Positions 7,968 to 14,765 of a DNA stretch of 18,459 nucleotides are shown one piece after another (the stretch's first letter is position 1; the number at the start of each line of letters is the position of its first letter). The notes beneath the pieces were generated by a model. That model had not been told where the DNA came from. It searched no databases and saw nothing but the letters and a program-made list of their open reading frames with translations. Where the stretch lies: assembly GCA_030692905.1 (NCBI GenBank), contig JAUYBT010000225.1, forward strand, positions 1-18,459, in the 5' to 3' direction. Origin of the DNA: Bacteroidales bacterium. Lineage in GTDB: Bacteria; Bacteroidota; Bacteroidia; Bacteroidales; VadinHA17. A program made the translations under genes and the position numbers.

Positions 7968-8474
7968 TTATCTGACGTAATCCTTTAACATCAGCATCAA
8001 CTTCTGACGAGTGAAGAAGATTCTGCTTTTAACTGTACCGATTTTTAATCCAAGTTCATCGGCAATCTCTTTATATTTGTAACCATCAACATGCATCCTG
8101 AATGGAATCCTGAACTCATCATTCAAAGAATTAATTGCTTTTTCAATTTCACTTTCGGCATAAGTAGATTCGGGCGAAATAAACCCTTTATCGTGAGGCT
8201 GATTGATGTAATAGAGGTCCTGCGTTCCGTCAATAATTGTATTTTCTTTCACATTTCGCCTGTAGTTATTTATGAAAGTATTCTTCATAATTGTAAAAAC
8301 CCAGGCCTTGAGATTGGTATAATCGGCGAATTTATCTTTGTAGGTAATAGCTTTAAGATAGGTATCCTGCACAAGATCCAGAGCAGTATCACGATCGGAT
8401 GTGAGGCTCATTGCAAACCTTTGAAGATTGGTCTTCATTCCGATAAGGTTATAGTTAAATTCATATTGTGTCAT
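7968..8474 (-). CDS. ECF-type RNA polymerase sigma factor
   Basis: This is a 168-residue sigma-70 family factor with only regions 2 and 4, the hallmark of ECF sigma factors. Region 2 is seen in DTALDLVQDTYLKA (about residues 29-42) and NLKAWVFTIMKNTFINNYRR (about 54-73), and region 4 in YKYKEIADELGLKIGTVKSRIFFTRQKL (about 132-159), a helix-turn-helix that reads the -35 element. No anti-sigma gene adjoins it: both neighbours are divergent or convergent and unrelated. A consensus housekeeping promoter lies just upstream. The target regulon cannot be told from this window. Confidence 0.93.
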   Translation of the reverse strand: MTQYEFNYNLIGMKTNLQRFAMSLTSDRDTALDLVQDTYLKAITYKDKFADYTNLKAWVFTIMKNTFINNYRRNVKENTIIDGTQDLYYINQPHDKGFISPESTYAESEIEKAINSLNDEFRIPFRMHVDGYKYKEIADELGLKIGTVKSRIFFTRQKLMLMLKDYVR

Positions 8475-8499
8475 AGCTCTAAATTTTAAATTGTTGAAA

Positions 8500-8531
8500 C
8501 AAATTTATATAGATAATAAAAGATATACAAA
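8500..8531 (-). promoter_or_regulatory. Bacteroidetes-type -33/-7 promoter of the ECF sigma gene
   Basis: On the minus strand TTTG (8531-8528) is followed after exactly 20 bases by TAAATTTG (8507-8500). This is a perfect match to the Bacteroidetes primary sigma factor consensus TTTG-N19-21-TAnnTTTG. Transcription would start near 8494, leaving a leader of about 20 bases before the start codon at 8474. Confidence 0.75.
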
Positions 8532-8568
8532 TCTTAATATCTTTAAATCGTTATATTCTAATGATTTT

Positions 8569-8612
8569 ATAAATAACTGAAATTTGTAATAATGATATAT
8601 ACAGTTATTTAT
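8569..8612. repeat. 11-base inverted repeat, possible operator
   Basis: ATAAATAACTG (8569-8579) and CAGTTATTTAT (8602-8612) are perfect inverted copies separated by 22 bases. The site lies about 40 bases upstream of the ECF sigma promoter and about 140 bases upstream of the hydrolase gene. The arm spacing suits a dimeric or looped regulator site more than a terminator, since no T-run follows. In DNA this AT-rich it may be chance. Confidence 0.35.
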
Positions 8613-8753
8613 GTCCATTATAGTTAATGTTTTCTAAATATTCTATAAATTAATATTTTGAAGTTTTTTATTCTTTTTGTTGAGATTTATTTTATGATTT
8701 TCGGAGTATTGTTATATGGATTATTTGATCAACTTTCGTATTTTTAAAGAAAA

Positions 8754-9581
8754 ATGATTATGGATTTCAATATTAAACTAAGCAACGGACAGGTTTTGCG
8801 GGGCATGATTCAGAGCCCCGGAGAAAACACAAAGGCAGTAATCATCCTTGTTCACGGTCTTGGCGAGCATATTCAACGCTATATATATTGGGCTGATTTA
8901 TTTAAAAAAGAGGGAATCGGATTCGCCGGTGTTGATCTTCCCGGTCACGGTCGCTCTGAAGGAAGAAGAGGCAATATAAAAAGTTATGCTCTGCTTGGAG
9001 ATATGATAGATATCCTTTTGAATAGCTGTAAAAAGACTTTTCCCGGAATCCCTGTTTATATCTATGGACACAATCTGGGCGGAGGTATTGTTCTTGATTA
9101 TCTGTTACGCAGAAACCCTAAGGTTAAAGGTGCAATAGTTACATCGCCATGGCTCCGTCTTTCATTTGAACCGGCAAAGGTTAAACTTATTATGGCTTTT
9201 GTAATGAAAAATCTGCTTCCCGGACTCATCCAGCCATCAGGGCTTAATGTAAGTCACATCTCTCACGATGAAGCAGTTGTTGAAAAATACAAAACCGATC
9301 CTCTTGTTCACGGAAAAATATCTGTCAGCCTCTTTCATGGGGCGATGACAGCTGCAACATATTCACTAAAACATGCTTCAGACCTTAAAGTCCCGACGCT
9401 TATGCTCCACGGTAGTGATGATCTGGTCTGTTCACCCGAAGGCAGTCGCGAATTTGCGGGAAAAACCAGTTTGGCTGATTTGAAAATATGGGATGGCGGA
9501 TATCATGAATTGCATAATGAACCATTTAAAGATGAGGTGTTTGCTTATATTATAAACTGGATAAACCGGAAGCTTGCATAA
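8754..9581 (+). CDS. Alpha/beta hydrolase, monoacylglycerol lipase-like, nucleophile Ser replaced by Asn
   Basis: The 275-residue protein has the S33/monoacylglycerol lipase (Hydrolase_4) fold order. It shows an oxyanion-hole segment VHGLGEH (about 33-39), DLPGHGRSEGRRG (about 61-73), the nucleophile elbow, a cap region, the acid Asp223 in LHGSDDLVCSPEGS and the catalytic His251 in GGYHELHNEP. The elbow reads GHNLGG with Asn107 where the family has Ser; the codon is AAT at 9072-9074. The acid and His are kept, so ordinary serine esterase activity is doubtful while the fold looks intact. There is no signal peptide, so it is cytoplasmic. Two Met codons (M1 and M3) are possible starts. The GSCFA gene follows 21 bases downstream, probably in one operon. 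Confidence 0.88.
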   Translation: MIMDFNIKLSNGQVLRGMIQSPGENTKAVIILVHGLGEHIQRYIYWADLFKKEGIGFAGVDLPGHGRSEGRRGNIKSYALLGDMIDILLNSCKKTFPGIPVYIYGHNLGGGIVLDYLLRRNPKVKGAIVTSPWLRLSFEPAKVKLIMAFVMKNLLPGLIQPSGLNVSHISHDEAVVEKYKTDPLVHGKISVSLFHGAMTAATYSLKHASDLKVPTLMLHGSDDLVCSPEGSREFAGKTSLADLKIWDGGYHELHNEPFKDEVFAYIINWINRKLA

Positions 9582-9602
9582 TGAATTATTCAATTTAGAG
9601 AC

Positions 9603-10586
9603 ATGGAGCTCAGGACCACATTTAATATTGAACCATCCCGGGATAAGATCTCCTATAACGATCCTGTGATGTTCATCGGATCATGTTTTGCCTCATCAAT
9701 CGGCTCGCAGATGGAGATGGGTCGTATGCAGGTAATGATAAATCCTGCAGGAGCAGTGTTCAATCCTGTTTCAGTCTGTAATACAATAGATACCATTACA
9801 TCAGGAAAGGAATTTGTTCAGGACGACTTATATTATCACGATGGAACATATCTTAGTTTCTATCACTACACCGATTTTTCGTCTGACGACCCGGTAAAAG
9901 TTCTGGGAAAGATCAATAATAAATCAAAAGAAGCTTTAGCCTTTTTAAAAAATGCAAGGTTCCTTTTCATAACATTGGGCACTGCAAGGGTTTACAGGTG
10001 GAAGAAGACAGGTCTGATAGTGTCAAACTGCCATAAGATCCCCTCTGACCATTTCGAACCGGAATTGCTGACAGTTAATGAAGTTGTCGCTTTATGGGCA
10101 AAGCAGCTCGACAAGTTGCATTCACTCTTTCCCCAATTGAAAGTTGTCTTTACCATCAGTCCGGTAAGGCACTGGAAAGATGGTGCCCATGGTAACCAGG
10201 TTAGCAAATCGGTATTGTTTCTTGCAGTTGAAGAGTTACTTAACCATCCGGTTTCGCCGCAATATTTCCCTGCTTATGAAATGGTTATGGATGATTTGCG
10301 TGATTACAGGTTTTATAACGATGACATGCTTCATCCTTCAATTACCGCAATTAATTATATATGGGATGCATTTTCCGGATGCTTTATGGAAAACAAGACT
10401 ATGAATATATGGAATGAGGTTGTTAAAATAACTAAAGCTTGCACCCACCGTTTAAATGCCGGTTCTGGTTTTAAAATAAATAGTTTTGCAGAGCGGATGC
10501 TTCAACAGATTTCTGATATTGAAGGCAAAGTTCCGGTAATAGACCTTTCACATGAACGGAATTATTTTCTCAACCTGCTGAAATAG
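9603..10586 (+). CDS. GSCFA domain protein, SGNH-like hydrolase
   Basis: The 327-residue product carries the signature of the GSCFA family, IGSCFA at residues 25-30 with the putative nucleophile Ser27. It also has NPAGAVFNP (about 47-55), TLGTARVYRW (about 124-133), TISPVRHWKDG (about 184-194) and a late DMLHPS (241-246), whose Asp241-x2-His244 fits the acid/base pair of SGNH hydrolases. GSCFA proteins are common in Bacteroidota and proteobacteria; a polysaccharide-related esterase role is likely but the substrate is unknown. No signal peptide is present, so it is probably cytoplasmic. It lies 21 bases after the hydrolase gene on the same strand. Confidence 0.9.
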   Translation: MELRTTFNIEPSRDKISYNDPVMFIGSCFASSIGSQMEMGRMQVMINPAGAVFNPVSVCNTIDTITSGKEFVQDDLYYHDGTYLSFYHYTDFSSDDPVKVLGKINNKSKEALAFLKNARFLFITLGTARVYRWKKTGLIVSNCHKIPSDHFEPELLTVNEVVALWAKQLDKLHSLFPQLKVVFTISPVRHWKDGAHGNQVSKSVLFLAVEELLNHPVSPQYFPAYEMVMDDLRDYRFYNDDMLHPSITAINYIWDAFSGCFMENKTMNIWNEVVKITKACTHRLNAGSGFKINSFAERMLQQISDIEGKVPVIDLSHERNYFLNLLK

Positions 10587-10610
10587 TAGTCAATAATATC
10601 AAGCAGGTTG
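10571..10610. other. Hairpin between convergent genes, possible weak terminator
   Basis: CAACCTGCT (10571-10579) pairs perfectly with AGCAGGTTG (10602-10610) over a 22-base loop and spans the stop codon of the GSCFA gene. No T-run follows on either strand, and the loop is long, so the terminator role is uncertain. Its place between converging genes fits termination or transcript-end protection. Confidence 0.4.
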
Positions 10611-10646
10611 GAAAATTACTTTATATTCATTGTTAATAAATGGTAA

Positions 10647-11546
10647 CTAACGAAGAGACTCGATTGTCTTAATAAAATGTACCGGGTTTTTTGTTATAAT
10701 AAGCTTGTCATAAGATTTCTTACTATACTCTTCAGGAAAATCAGTTAGAATTATCTTTTTTAACATTAAAGATTTCCCAATACTGCTGAAATAACCGATT
10801 TTCTTTTCGGCAAAATCAAAAGCACTTGAGTTTACCACGAGATATTCAAAGGGTTTTATTTTATGAATCTCAATTACTTCAGAAGCAGGTAGTATTCCAC
10901 CTGTAAAAATCACATCAAAGCCCCTTTTCTTCAGGGCATATTTATAAAAGAGGAAGTTGTTATCAGTGAGATTATCTGAAGTATTAATCATTGCAACGGT
11001 AGGTTTCGATTTGCCTGTTACAGGCTCAAGTAAGTTATCCTCAATGATGATAATCTGCTTGATTGTATTTCTGACAAATTGTTCCTGTGCTCTGGAAAGA
11101 CTTCCTGTTTGCCAAAGAATCCTTGTTTTTTCAAGGAGGGGGTAAAGATACCTTAAGTAAGCTTCTTCAATGCCCTGATATTTAATGAATGGAAAGAGAG
11201 CTTCTTTGAACAAAACCTCATTGAACCTGATGGCTGACATCAGAATTTTTCCAGGTTGGAAATCCTGATCAAGATCATCATGTTTACTGCTGACCGTCAT
11301 TACCTGCTGTGTAAGTTCATCTTCATTTAACCGGGCAATTTTGGATATTTTCAATCCATTGCGGTTAAGGTATGCGACATTTAAAATCTTTTTGAGTTCT
11401 GTTTCGCTGTAAGTTCTTATATTTGAGTCGGTTCTGTCAGGCTCAAGTATCTTGTACCTCTTCTCCCAAATCCTTATGGTATGGGCCTTAATGCCCGAGA
11501 AATTTTCAAGATCTTTTATCGAAAACACATTTAAACCTTCTTCCAT
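10647..11546 (-). CDS. MerR-family regulator with CarH/LitR-like but degenerate B12-binding region
   Basis: The 299-residue protein has a MerR helix-turn-helix at about residues 7-75 (FSIKDLENFSGIKAHTIRIW, then RTYSETELKKI) followed by a helical B12-binding-2-like domain (about 100-175) and an alpha/beta B12-binding-like domain (about 182-297). CarH-type photoreceptors have W-x9-EH in the helical domain. Here Trp145 and Glu155 are kept but His is replaced by Gln156. The loop at TSDNLTDNN (189-197) also lacks the DxHxxG cobalamin signature. It is therefore likely a DNA-binding regulator of this architecture that does not bind adenosylcobalamin in the known way. Targets are unknown; an upstream inverted repeat may be an autoregulatory site. 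It lies downstream of the secreted-domain gene on the same strand, with a 170-base gap. Confidence 0.88.
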   Translation of the reverse strand: MEEGLNVFSIKDLENFSGIKAHTIRIWEKRYKILEPDRTDSNIRTYSETELKKILNVAYLNRNGLKISKIARLNEDELTQQVMTVSSKHDDLDQDFQPGKILMSAIRFNEVLFKEALFPFIKYQGIEEAYLRYLYPLLEKTRILWQTGSLSRAQEQFVRNTIKQIIIIEDNLLEPVTGKSKPTVAMINTSDNLTDNNFLFYKYALKKRGFDVIFTGGILPASEVIEIHKIKPFEYLVVNSSAFDFAEKKIGYFSSIGKSLMLKKIILTDFPEEYSKKSYDKLIITKNPVHFIKTIESLR

Positions 11547-11596
11547 AGCTGTATTTCAATAATAATTTAGCACAAATAGTCATTATTACAATTAGG

Positions 11597-11623
11597 TAAA
11601 CAATCATGAAACAGAATTGTTTA
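11597..11623. repeat. Inverted repeat upstream of the MerR-type gene, possible operator
   Basis: TAAACAAT (11597-11604) and ATTGTTTA (11616-11623) are perfect 8-base inverted copies with an 11-base spacer, 50 to 77 bases upstream of the regulator's start codon. The second arm overlaps a further small palindrome, TTGTT-T-AACAA (11617-11627). MerR-family dimers bind such dyads in their own promoters, so autoregulation is plausible, but the sequence is AT-rich and no core promoter match was found. Confidence 0.35.
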
Positions 11624-11662
11624 ACAAACTTTTATTAAGAGTCTAATTGAATTTTATTATAA

Positions 11663-11689
11663 TGCGGAAACTTCCCCGGAAAATCCGCA
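11663..11689 (-). other. Hairpin downstream of the secreted-domain gene, possible terminator
   Basis: TGCGGA (11663-11668) and TCCGCA (11684-11689) form a six-pair, GC-rich stem enclosing a smaller TTCC/GGAA pairing. It stands 28 bases downstream of the minus-strand stop at 11717. The following minus-strand sequence is AT-rich but has no proper T-run, so this is a weak terminator at best. Confidence 0.3.
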
Positions 11690-11716
11690 ACAAAAGACGA
11701 AAATAGCAAATTTCTT

Positions 11717-12088
11717 TTATTCAGATTCTTCAACCATTATTTTTTTTACAACTCTCGTCCCGTCACTGAAAATGATAGTTACCAGATACATTCCCCTTTT
11801 TGTATTTTCGAGTAAGATCCTTATTAATTGCTGCGGGTTGCTATATTGAACTCTGAAAACATCCTGACCGATGATATTGGTGATCTTTACAAAAGAGACA
11901 TCCCTGTCGGTTTTAATTGTAAAACTGTTTTCCCTTACCGGTACAGGATATATGCTCACATTAATATTAGCAACATCTCTTGAAATATCTTTTTGAGGAA
12001 GAGTACCAATAACGGTGATAGTATCCTTCTGGGCCTGAAGGGTTGACGTTAAAATAATAAGAAGTATAAAGAGTAAACTCTTCTTCAT
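11717..12088 (-). CDS. Small secreted protein made mainly of a type IX secretion (Por) C-terminal sorting-like domain
   Basis: The 123-residue protein starts with a Sec signal peptide (MKKSLLFILLIILTSTLQAQ, likely cut after Ala19) and a short linker. It then continues directly into a T9SS type A sorting-like domain: NVSIYPVPVRENSFTIKT (about residues 43-60), VKITNIIGQDVF (about 67-78), LLENTKRGMYLVTI (about 92-105) and KKIMVEE near the end. These match the usual pattern IYPNPv...i.n..G..v....l..GmYlv.i....g...kkiiv. In the family this domain directs a large cargo across the outer membrane, but here no cargo domain precedes it. It may be a remnant, a stand-alone beta-sandwich or a small surface protein. 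It lies 52 bases after kdsB on the same strand. Confidence 0.82.
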   Translation of the reverse strand: MKKSLLFILLIILTSTLQAQKDTITVIGTLPQKDISRDVANINVSIYPVPVRENSFTIKTDRDVSFVKITNIIGQDVFRVQYSNPQQLIRILLENTKRGMYLVTIIFSDGTRVVKKIMVEESE

Positions 12089-12140
12089 AATTACCTTTTA
12101 AATAATCTCTATCAAAAATTGTGCTAAAGTTAGCAATATA

Positions 12141-12914
12141 TTAAATAAAATATTCTAAGAGCAGTTTAGCTTTCTCCAGATCATCGGGTGTATCAATACC
12201 TATATTTTCCCACAAAGTGACTGCTGTTCTGATCCGGAAGCCATTTTCTATCCACCTGTTCTGTTCAAGCGATTCCGAAATTTCGAGAGGACTACGGGCC
12301 AATAATGTTATCTTTTTCAGTGTTTCTGTCCTATATGCATATAGACCAATATGTTTATAATAAACATGTTTCATCGACCAGTCGCTCTTTTCAGCATCTC
12401 TGATAAATGGTATAGCAGCCCGGCTGAAATAAATAGCATCTCCTTCTGAGTTTAGAATCACTTTTGGCTGGTTTGGGTTAAAAATATCCTCCCCCGGTTC
12501 AGTCCTTCTTACCAGTGTTGCTATTTCTACCTTTTCCCCGGTGAAGCATTTCATGAGGAGATCGATCTGCTCCGGTTTAATGAAAGGTTCATCACCCTGA
12601 ATATTAATGACAATATCGATCGGTTTACCTGTCTCACTGGTTATTCTGGTAACAGCTTCCGCGCAACGATCGGTTCCGCTTTGATGATCGGGTGAAGTCA
12701 TTATTGCTTTTCCCCCGAAGTTTAATACTGTATCGAATATCCTTTTATCGTCTGTGGCAACATAAATGAGGTCGAGTGATTTGCCGGCCTGTTCATATAC
12801 TCTTTGTATCATCGGCTTATTCCCGATCAGTGCAAGCGGTTTGCCCGGGAACCGTAATGAGGCATACCGTGCAGGTATAATACCGGCAAAATGATATCGT
12901 TTATCTGCTTTCAT
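12141..12914 (-). CDS. kdsB: 3-deoxy-manno-octulosonate cytidylyltransferase (CMP-KDO synthetase)
   Basis: KdsB activates KDO with CTP to give CMP-KDO, the donor for the lipopolysaccharide inner core, in the cytoplasm. The 257 residues match the family length. The nucleotide-binding N-terminus IIPARYASLRFPGKPLALI (about 12-30) is diagnostic, followed by VATDDKRIFD (about 52-61), SGTDRCAEA (about 79-87) and VINIQGDEPFI (about 101-111), whose Asp binds metal. Later segments such as KHIGLYAYRTETL and SLEQNRWIENGF are also typical. The start codon lies only 74 bases from the divergent sigma54 activator gene. The small secreted-domain gene follows on the same strand. Confidence 0.96.
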   Translation of the reverse strand: MKADKRYHFAGIIPARYASLRFPGKPLALIGNKPMIQRVYEQAGKSLDLIYVATDDKRIFDTVLNFGGKAIMTSPDHQSGTDRCAEAVTRITSETGKPIDIVINIQGDEPFIKPEQIDLLMKCFTGEKVEIATLVRRTEPGEDIFNPNQPKVILNSEGDAIYFSRAAIPFIRDAEKSDWSMKHVYYKHIGLYAYRTETLKKITLLARSPLEISESLEQNRWIENGFRIRTAVTLWENIGIDTPDDLEKAKLLLEYFI

Positions 12915-12916
12915 GT

Positions 12917-12971
12917 TGCGAATTTACGAAAAATGCATTTCCCAATGTTTTAAAAAAACGTTAAATTCGCA
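12917..12971. repeat. 10-base inverted repeat in the kdsB / sigma54 activator divergent region
   Basis: TGCGAATTTA (12917-12926) and TAAATTCGCA (12962-12971) are perfect inverted copies 35 bases apart. One lies directly before each of the two divergent start codons. Each copy contains TAAATTCG, one base off the TAnnTTTG -7 element, in the orientation of the gene it precedes. It may represent symmetric divergent promoters or an operator pair for a shared regulator. Confidence 0.5.
12938..12969 (+). promoter_or_regulatory. Candidate -33/-7 promoter of the sigma54 activator operon
   Basis: TTTC (12938-12941) is followed after 20 bases by TAAATTCG (12962-12969). Each box differs from the Bacteroidetes consensus TTTG / TAnnTTTG by one base, and the spacing is ideal. 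Transcription would begin about 14 bases before the ATG at 12989. The match is imperfect, so this remains a candidate. Confidence 0.35.
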
Positions 12972-12988
12972 GGATTGTAAAACAGGAA

Positions 12989-14233
12989 ATGAAAGATCTT
13001 CAAAATATTAAGCAAAGGTTTGGAATAATTGGTAACAATGAGGAACTTAACCGGGCTATTGACATTGCTGTACAGGTAGCCCCAACCGATCTTTCAGTTC
13101 TGATTACAGGCGAAAGTGGAACCGGGAAGGAGATTTTCCCCCAGGTAATTCATAATTACAGTGCCAGGAAGCATGGCCAGTACATTGCAGTTAACTGTGG
13201 TGCAATACCCGAAGGAACAATAGATTCTGAACTGTTTGGCCATGAAAAGGGTTCCTTTACCGGAGCAACAGAGAGCAGGAAAGGTTATTTTGAAGTCGCT
13301 GACGGGGGAACAATTTTTCTTGATGAAATAGCGGAATTGCCATTGTCCACACAGGTTCGCCTTCTCAGAGTACTTGAAACCGGTGAATTTATCAGGGTTG
13401 GTTCATCAAAGGTTCAAAAAACAAACGTGAGGGTTATTGCTGCAAGCAATGTTGACGTGCCAAGGGCAATTGACAATGGTAAATTCAGAGAAGATCTTTT
13501 CTACAGACTTAATACTGTCCCGATAAAAATACCGGCTTTGAGAGAAAGAGGCGAAGATATTTTTCTTCTTTTCCGGAAGTTTGCAGTTGATTTTGCGGAG
13601 AAATACAGAATGCCTGCGATAAGACTGGATTCCGAAGCAAAAAATGTTCTTCTTAATTATTCATGGCCAGGTAATGTAAGGCAGCTTAAAAATATTACCG
13701 AACAGATATCCATTATTGAAAGAGAGCGGGAAATCATTGCTCTGACGCTTCGCAATTATCTTCCTGAATATGGCGGTGCTAAGCTTCCTGCTGTTATAAA
13801 AAAGGATGAAGACAAATCATTTTCTTCTGAAAGAGAAATATTATATAAGATCCTTTTCGATATGAAAAGTGACATGAACGACCTTAAGAAGCTGGTTTTT
13901 GATCTTCTCAGGCGGGGAGAAACAGATGTTACTTTTCAGGAGACCAACTCAAGGGTTATTAAGAATCTTTTCAGGGAAACAAACGGAGAAGAGAGTGTTT
14001 CCAGTAGTACTGAGGCACAATCTGTTGATTTTTCACCGCATCAGACCAGGGATGACATACAGGATACTGAAGAGATATTTGAGGAATCGCTTTCACTTGC
14101 CGACAAAGAGGTGGAAATGATAAAAAAGGCTCTTGAAAAATATAATGGAAAAAGAAAAATGGCAGCAAACGAACTTGGTATCTCTGAACGGACCCTTTAC
14201 AGAAAAATTAAAGAGTATGGAATTGAATCGTAA
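12989..14233 (+). CDS. Sigma54-dependent transcriptional activator without sensor domain
   Basis: The 414-residue protein begins directly with the AAA+ domain: Walker A GESGTGKE (41-48), GSFTGA (88-93, the sigma54-contacting loop, usually GAFTGA), Walker B TIFLDEIAE (108-116, Asp112 and Glu113), arginine-finger region FREDLFYRLN (166-175) and sensor II WPGNVRQLKN (226-235). A hydrophilic linker of about 110 residues follows, then a Fis-type DNA-binding helix-turn-helix (about 371-412, MAANELGISERTLYRKIKEY). There is no receiver, GAF or PAS domain, so like PspF it must be controlled by a partner protein, its own level or the linker. It heads a run with lptE, the TPR gene and secG, and is the obvious candidate to act on the sigma54-like promoter before groES. 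Confidence 0.95.
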   Translation: MKDLQNIKQRFGIIGNNEELNRAIDIAVQVAPTDLSVLITGESGTGKEIFPQVIHNYSARKHGQYIAVNCGAIPEGTIDSELFGHEKGSFTGATESRKGYFEVADGGTIFLDEIAELPLSTQVRLLRVLETGEFIRVGSSKVQKTNVRVIAASNVDVPRAIDNGKFREDLFYRLNTVPIKIPALRERGEDIFLLFRKFAVDFAEKYRMPAIRLDSEAKNVLLNYSWPGNVRQLKNITEQISIIEREREIIALTLRNYLPEYGGAKLPAVIKKDEDKSFSSEREILYKILFDMKSDMNDLKKLVFDLLRRGETDVTFQETNSRVIKNLFRETNGEESVSSSTEAQSVDFSPHQTRDDIQDTEEIFEESLSLADKEVEMIKKALEKYNGKRKMAANELGISERTLYRKIKEYGIES

Positions 14234-14759
14234 AAATATTGTAAGTATTACCGTGAAAAGGCTTATTCTGCTTTTATTTATTATTGGTGTTACGACTTTA
14301 AATGGCTGCAAAGTATCGTATTCATTTTCCGGAGCCAGTATCTCTCCCGGGGTGAAGACTTTTAGTATACAATACTTCCAGAACAGGGCCCCGCTTGTTC
14401 AACCAGGACTCAGCCAGTATATAACTGATGCACTGATTGATAAATGCAAAGCCCAGACTAGTCTGGGATATATTAACGGGATTGGCGATGTGAATTTCGA
14501 GGGAGAAATAAGTGATTATAACACTCGTCCACTGACTGTGGCTGCTGATGCGAGAGCTGCCATGAACAGATTTACAATCTCGGTAAAAGTTAAATTCGCA
14601 AATGCTGTCGAGCCGGAACTTAGTTTTGAACAGACATTTTCAAGATATGAGGACTATGACAGTAACCTCGACCTGAGTCAGGTTGAAAAGGAGCTTTCGG
14701 ATAAGATTATAGAAATGATTGTGGAAGATATTTTCAATCAGGCCTTTGTCAATTGGTAA
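14217..14759 (+). CDS. lptE: LptE-like lipopolysaccharide assembly lipoprotein
   Basis: LptE is the outer-membrane lipoprotein that plugs and assembles the LptD LPS translocon. The product carries a lipoprotein signal (VKRLILLLFIIGVTTLNGC, lipobox LNGC) followed by the Bacteroidota LptE pattern: YSFSGASI just after the Cys, an FEGEISDYNTRPLTV strand region, FTISVKVKFAN, FEQTFSRYEDYD and a final IFNQAFVNW. I give the ATG at 14217, which overlaps the activator gene by 17 bases (180 residues). A GTG at 14253 would give a more compact signal peptide beginning MKRLILL (168 residues) and may be the true start. The TPR gene follows 6 bases after the stop. Confidence 0.88.
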   Translation: MELNRKNIVSITVKRLILLLFIIGVTTLNGCKVSYSFSGASISPGVKTFSIQYFQNRAPLVQPGLSQYITDALIDKCKAQTSLGYINGIGDVNFEGEISDYNTRPLTVAADARAAMNRFTISVKVKFANAVEPELSFEQTFSRYEDYDSNLDLSQVEKELSDKIIEMIVEDIFNQAFVNW

Positions 14760-14765
14760 CCGGCT

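Larger units (their letters stand above)
8475..8753. other. AT-rich divergent intergenic region
   Basis: These 279 bases separate the minus-strand sigma gene from the plus-strand hydrolase gene. They hold no gene I can support and no RNA gene. The sigma promoter occupies 8500-8531, and a perfect 11-base inverted repeat lies at 8569-8579 and 8602-8612. I found no consensus TTTG/TAnnTTTG promoter for the hydrolase; ATTATTTG near 8720-8726 is only a weak candidate. Confidence 0.6.

Noticed and set aside
14133..14216. Longer lptE frame starting with an ATG at 14133
   Set aside because: The extra 28 residues lie inside the sigma54 activator's conserved Fis helix-turn-helix coding region and would bury the lipoprotein signal; starts at 14217 or 14253 fit the family.
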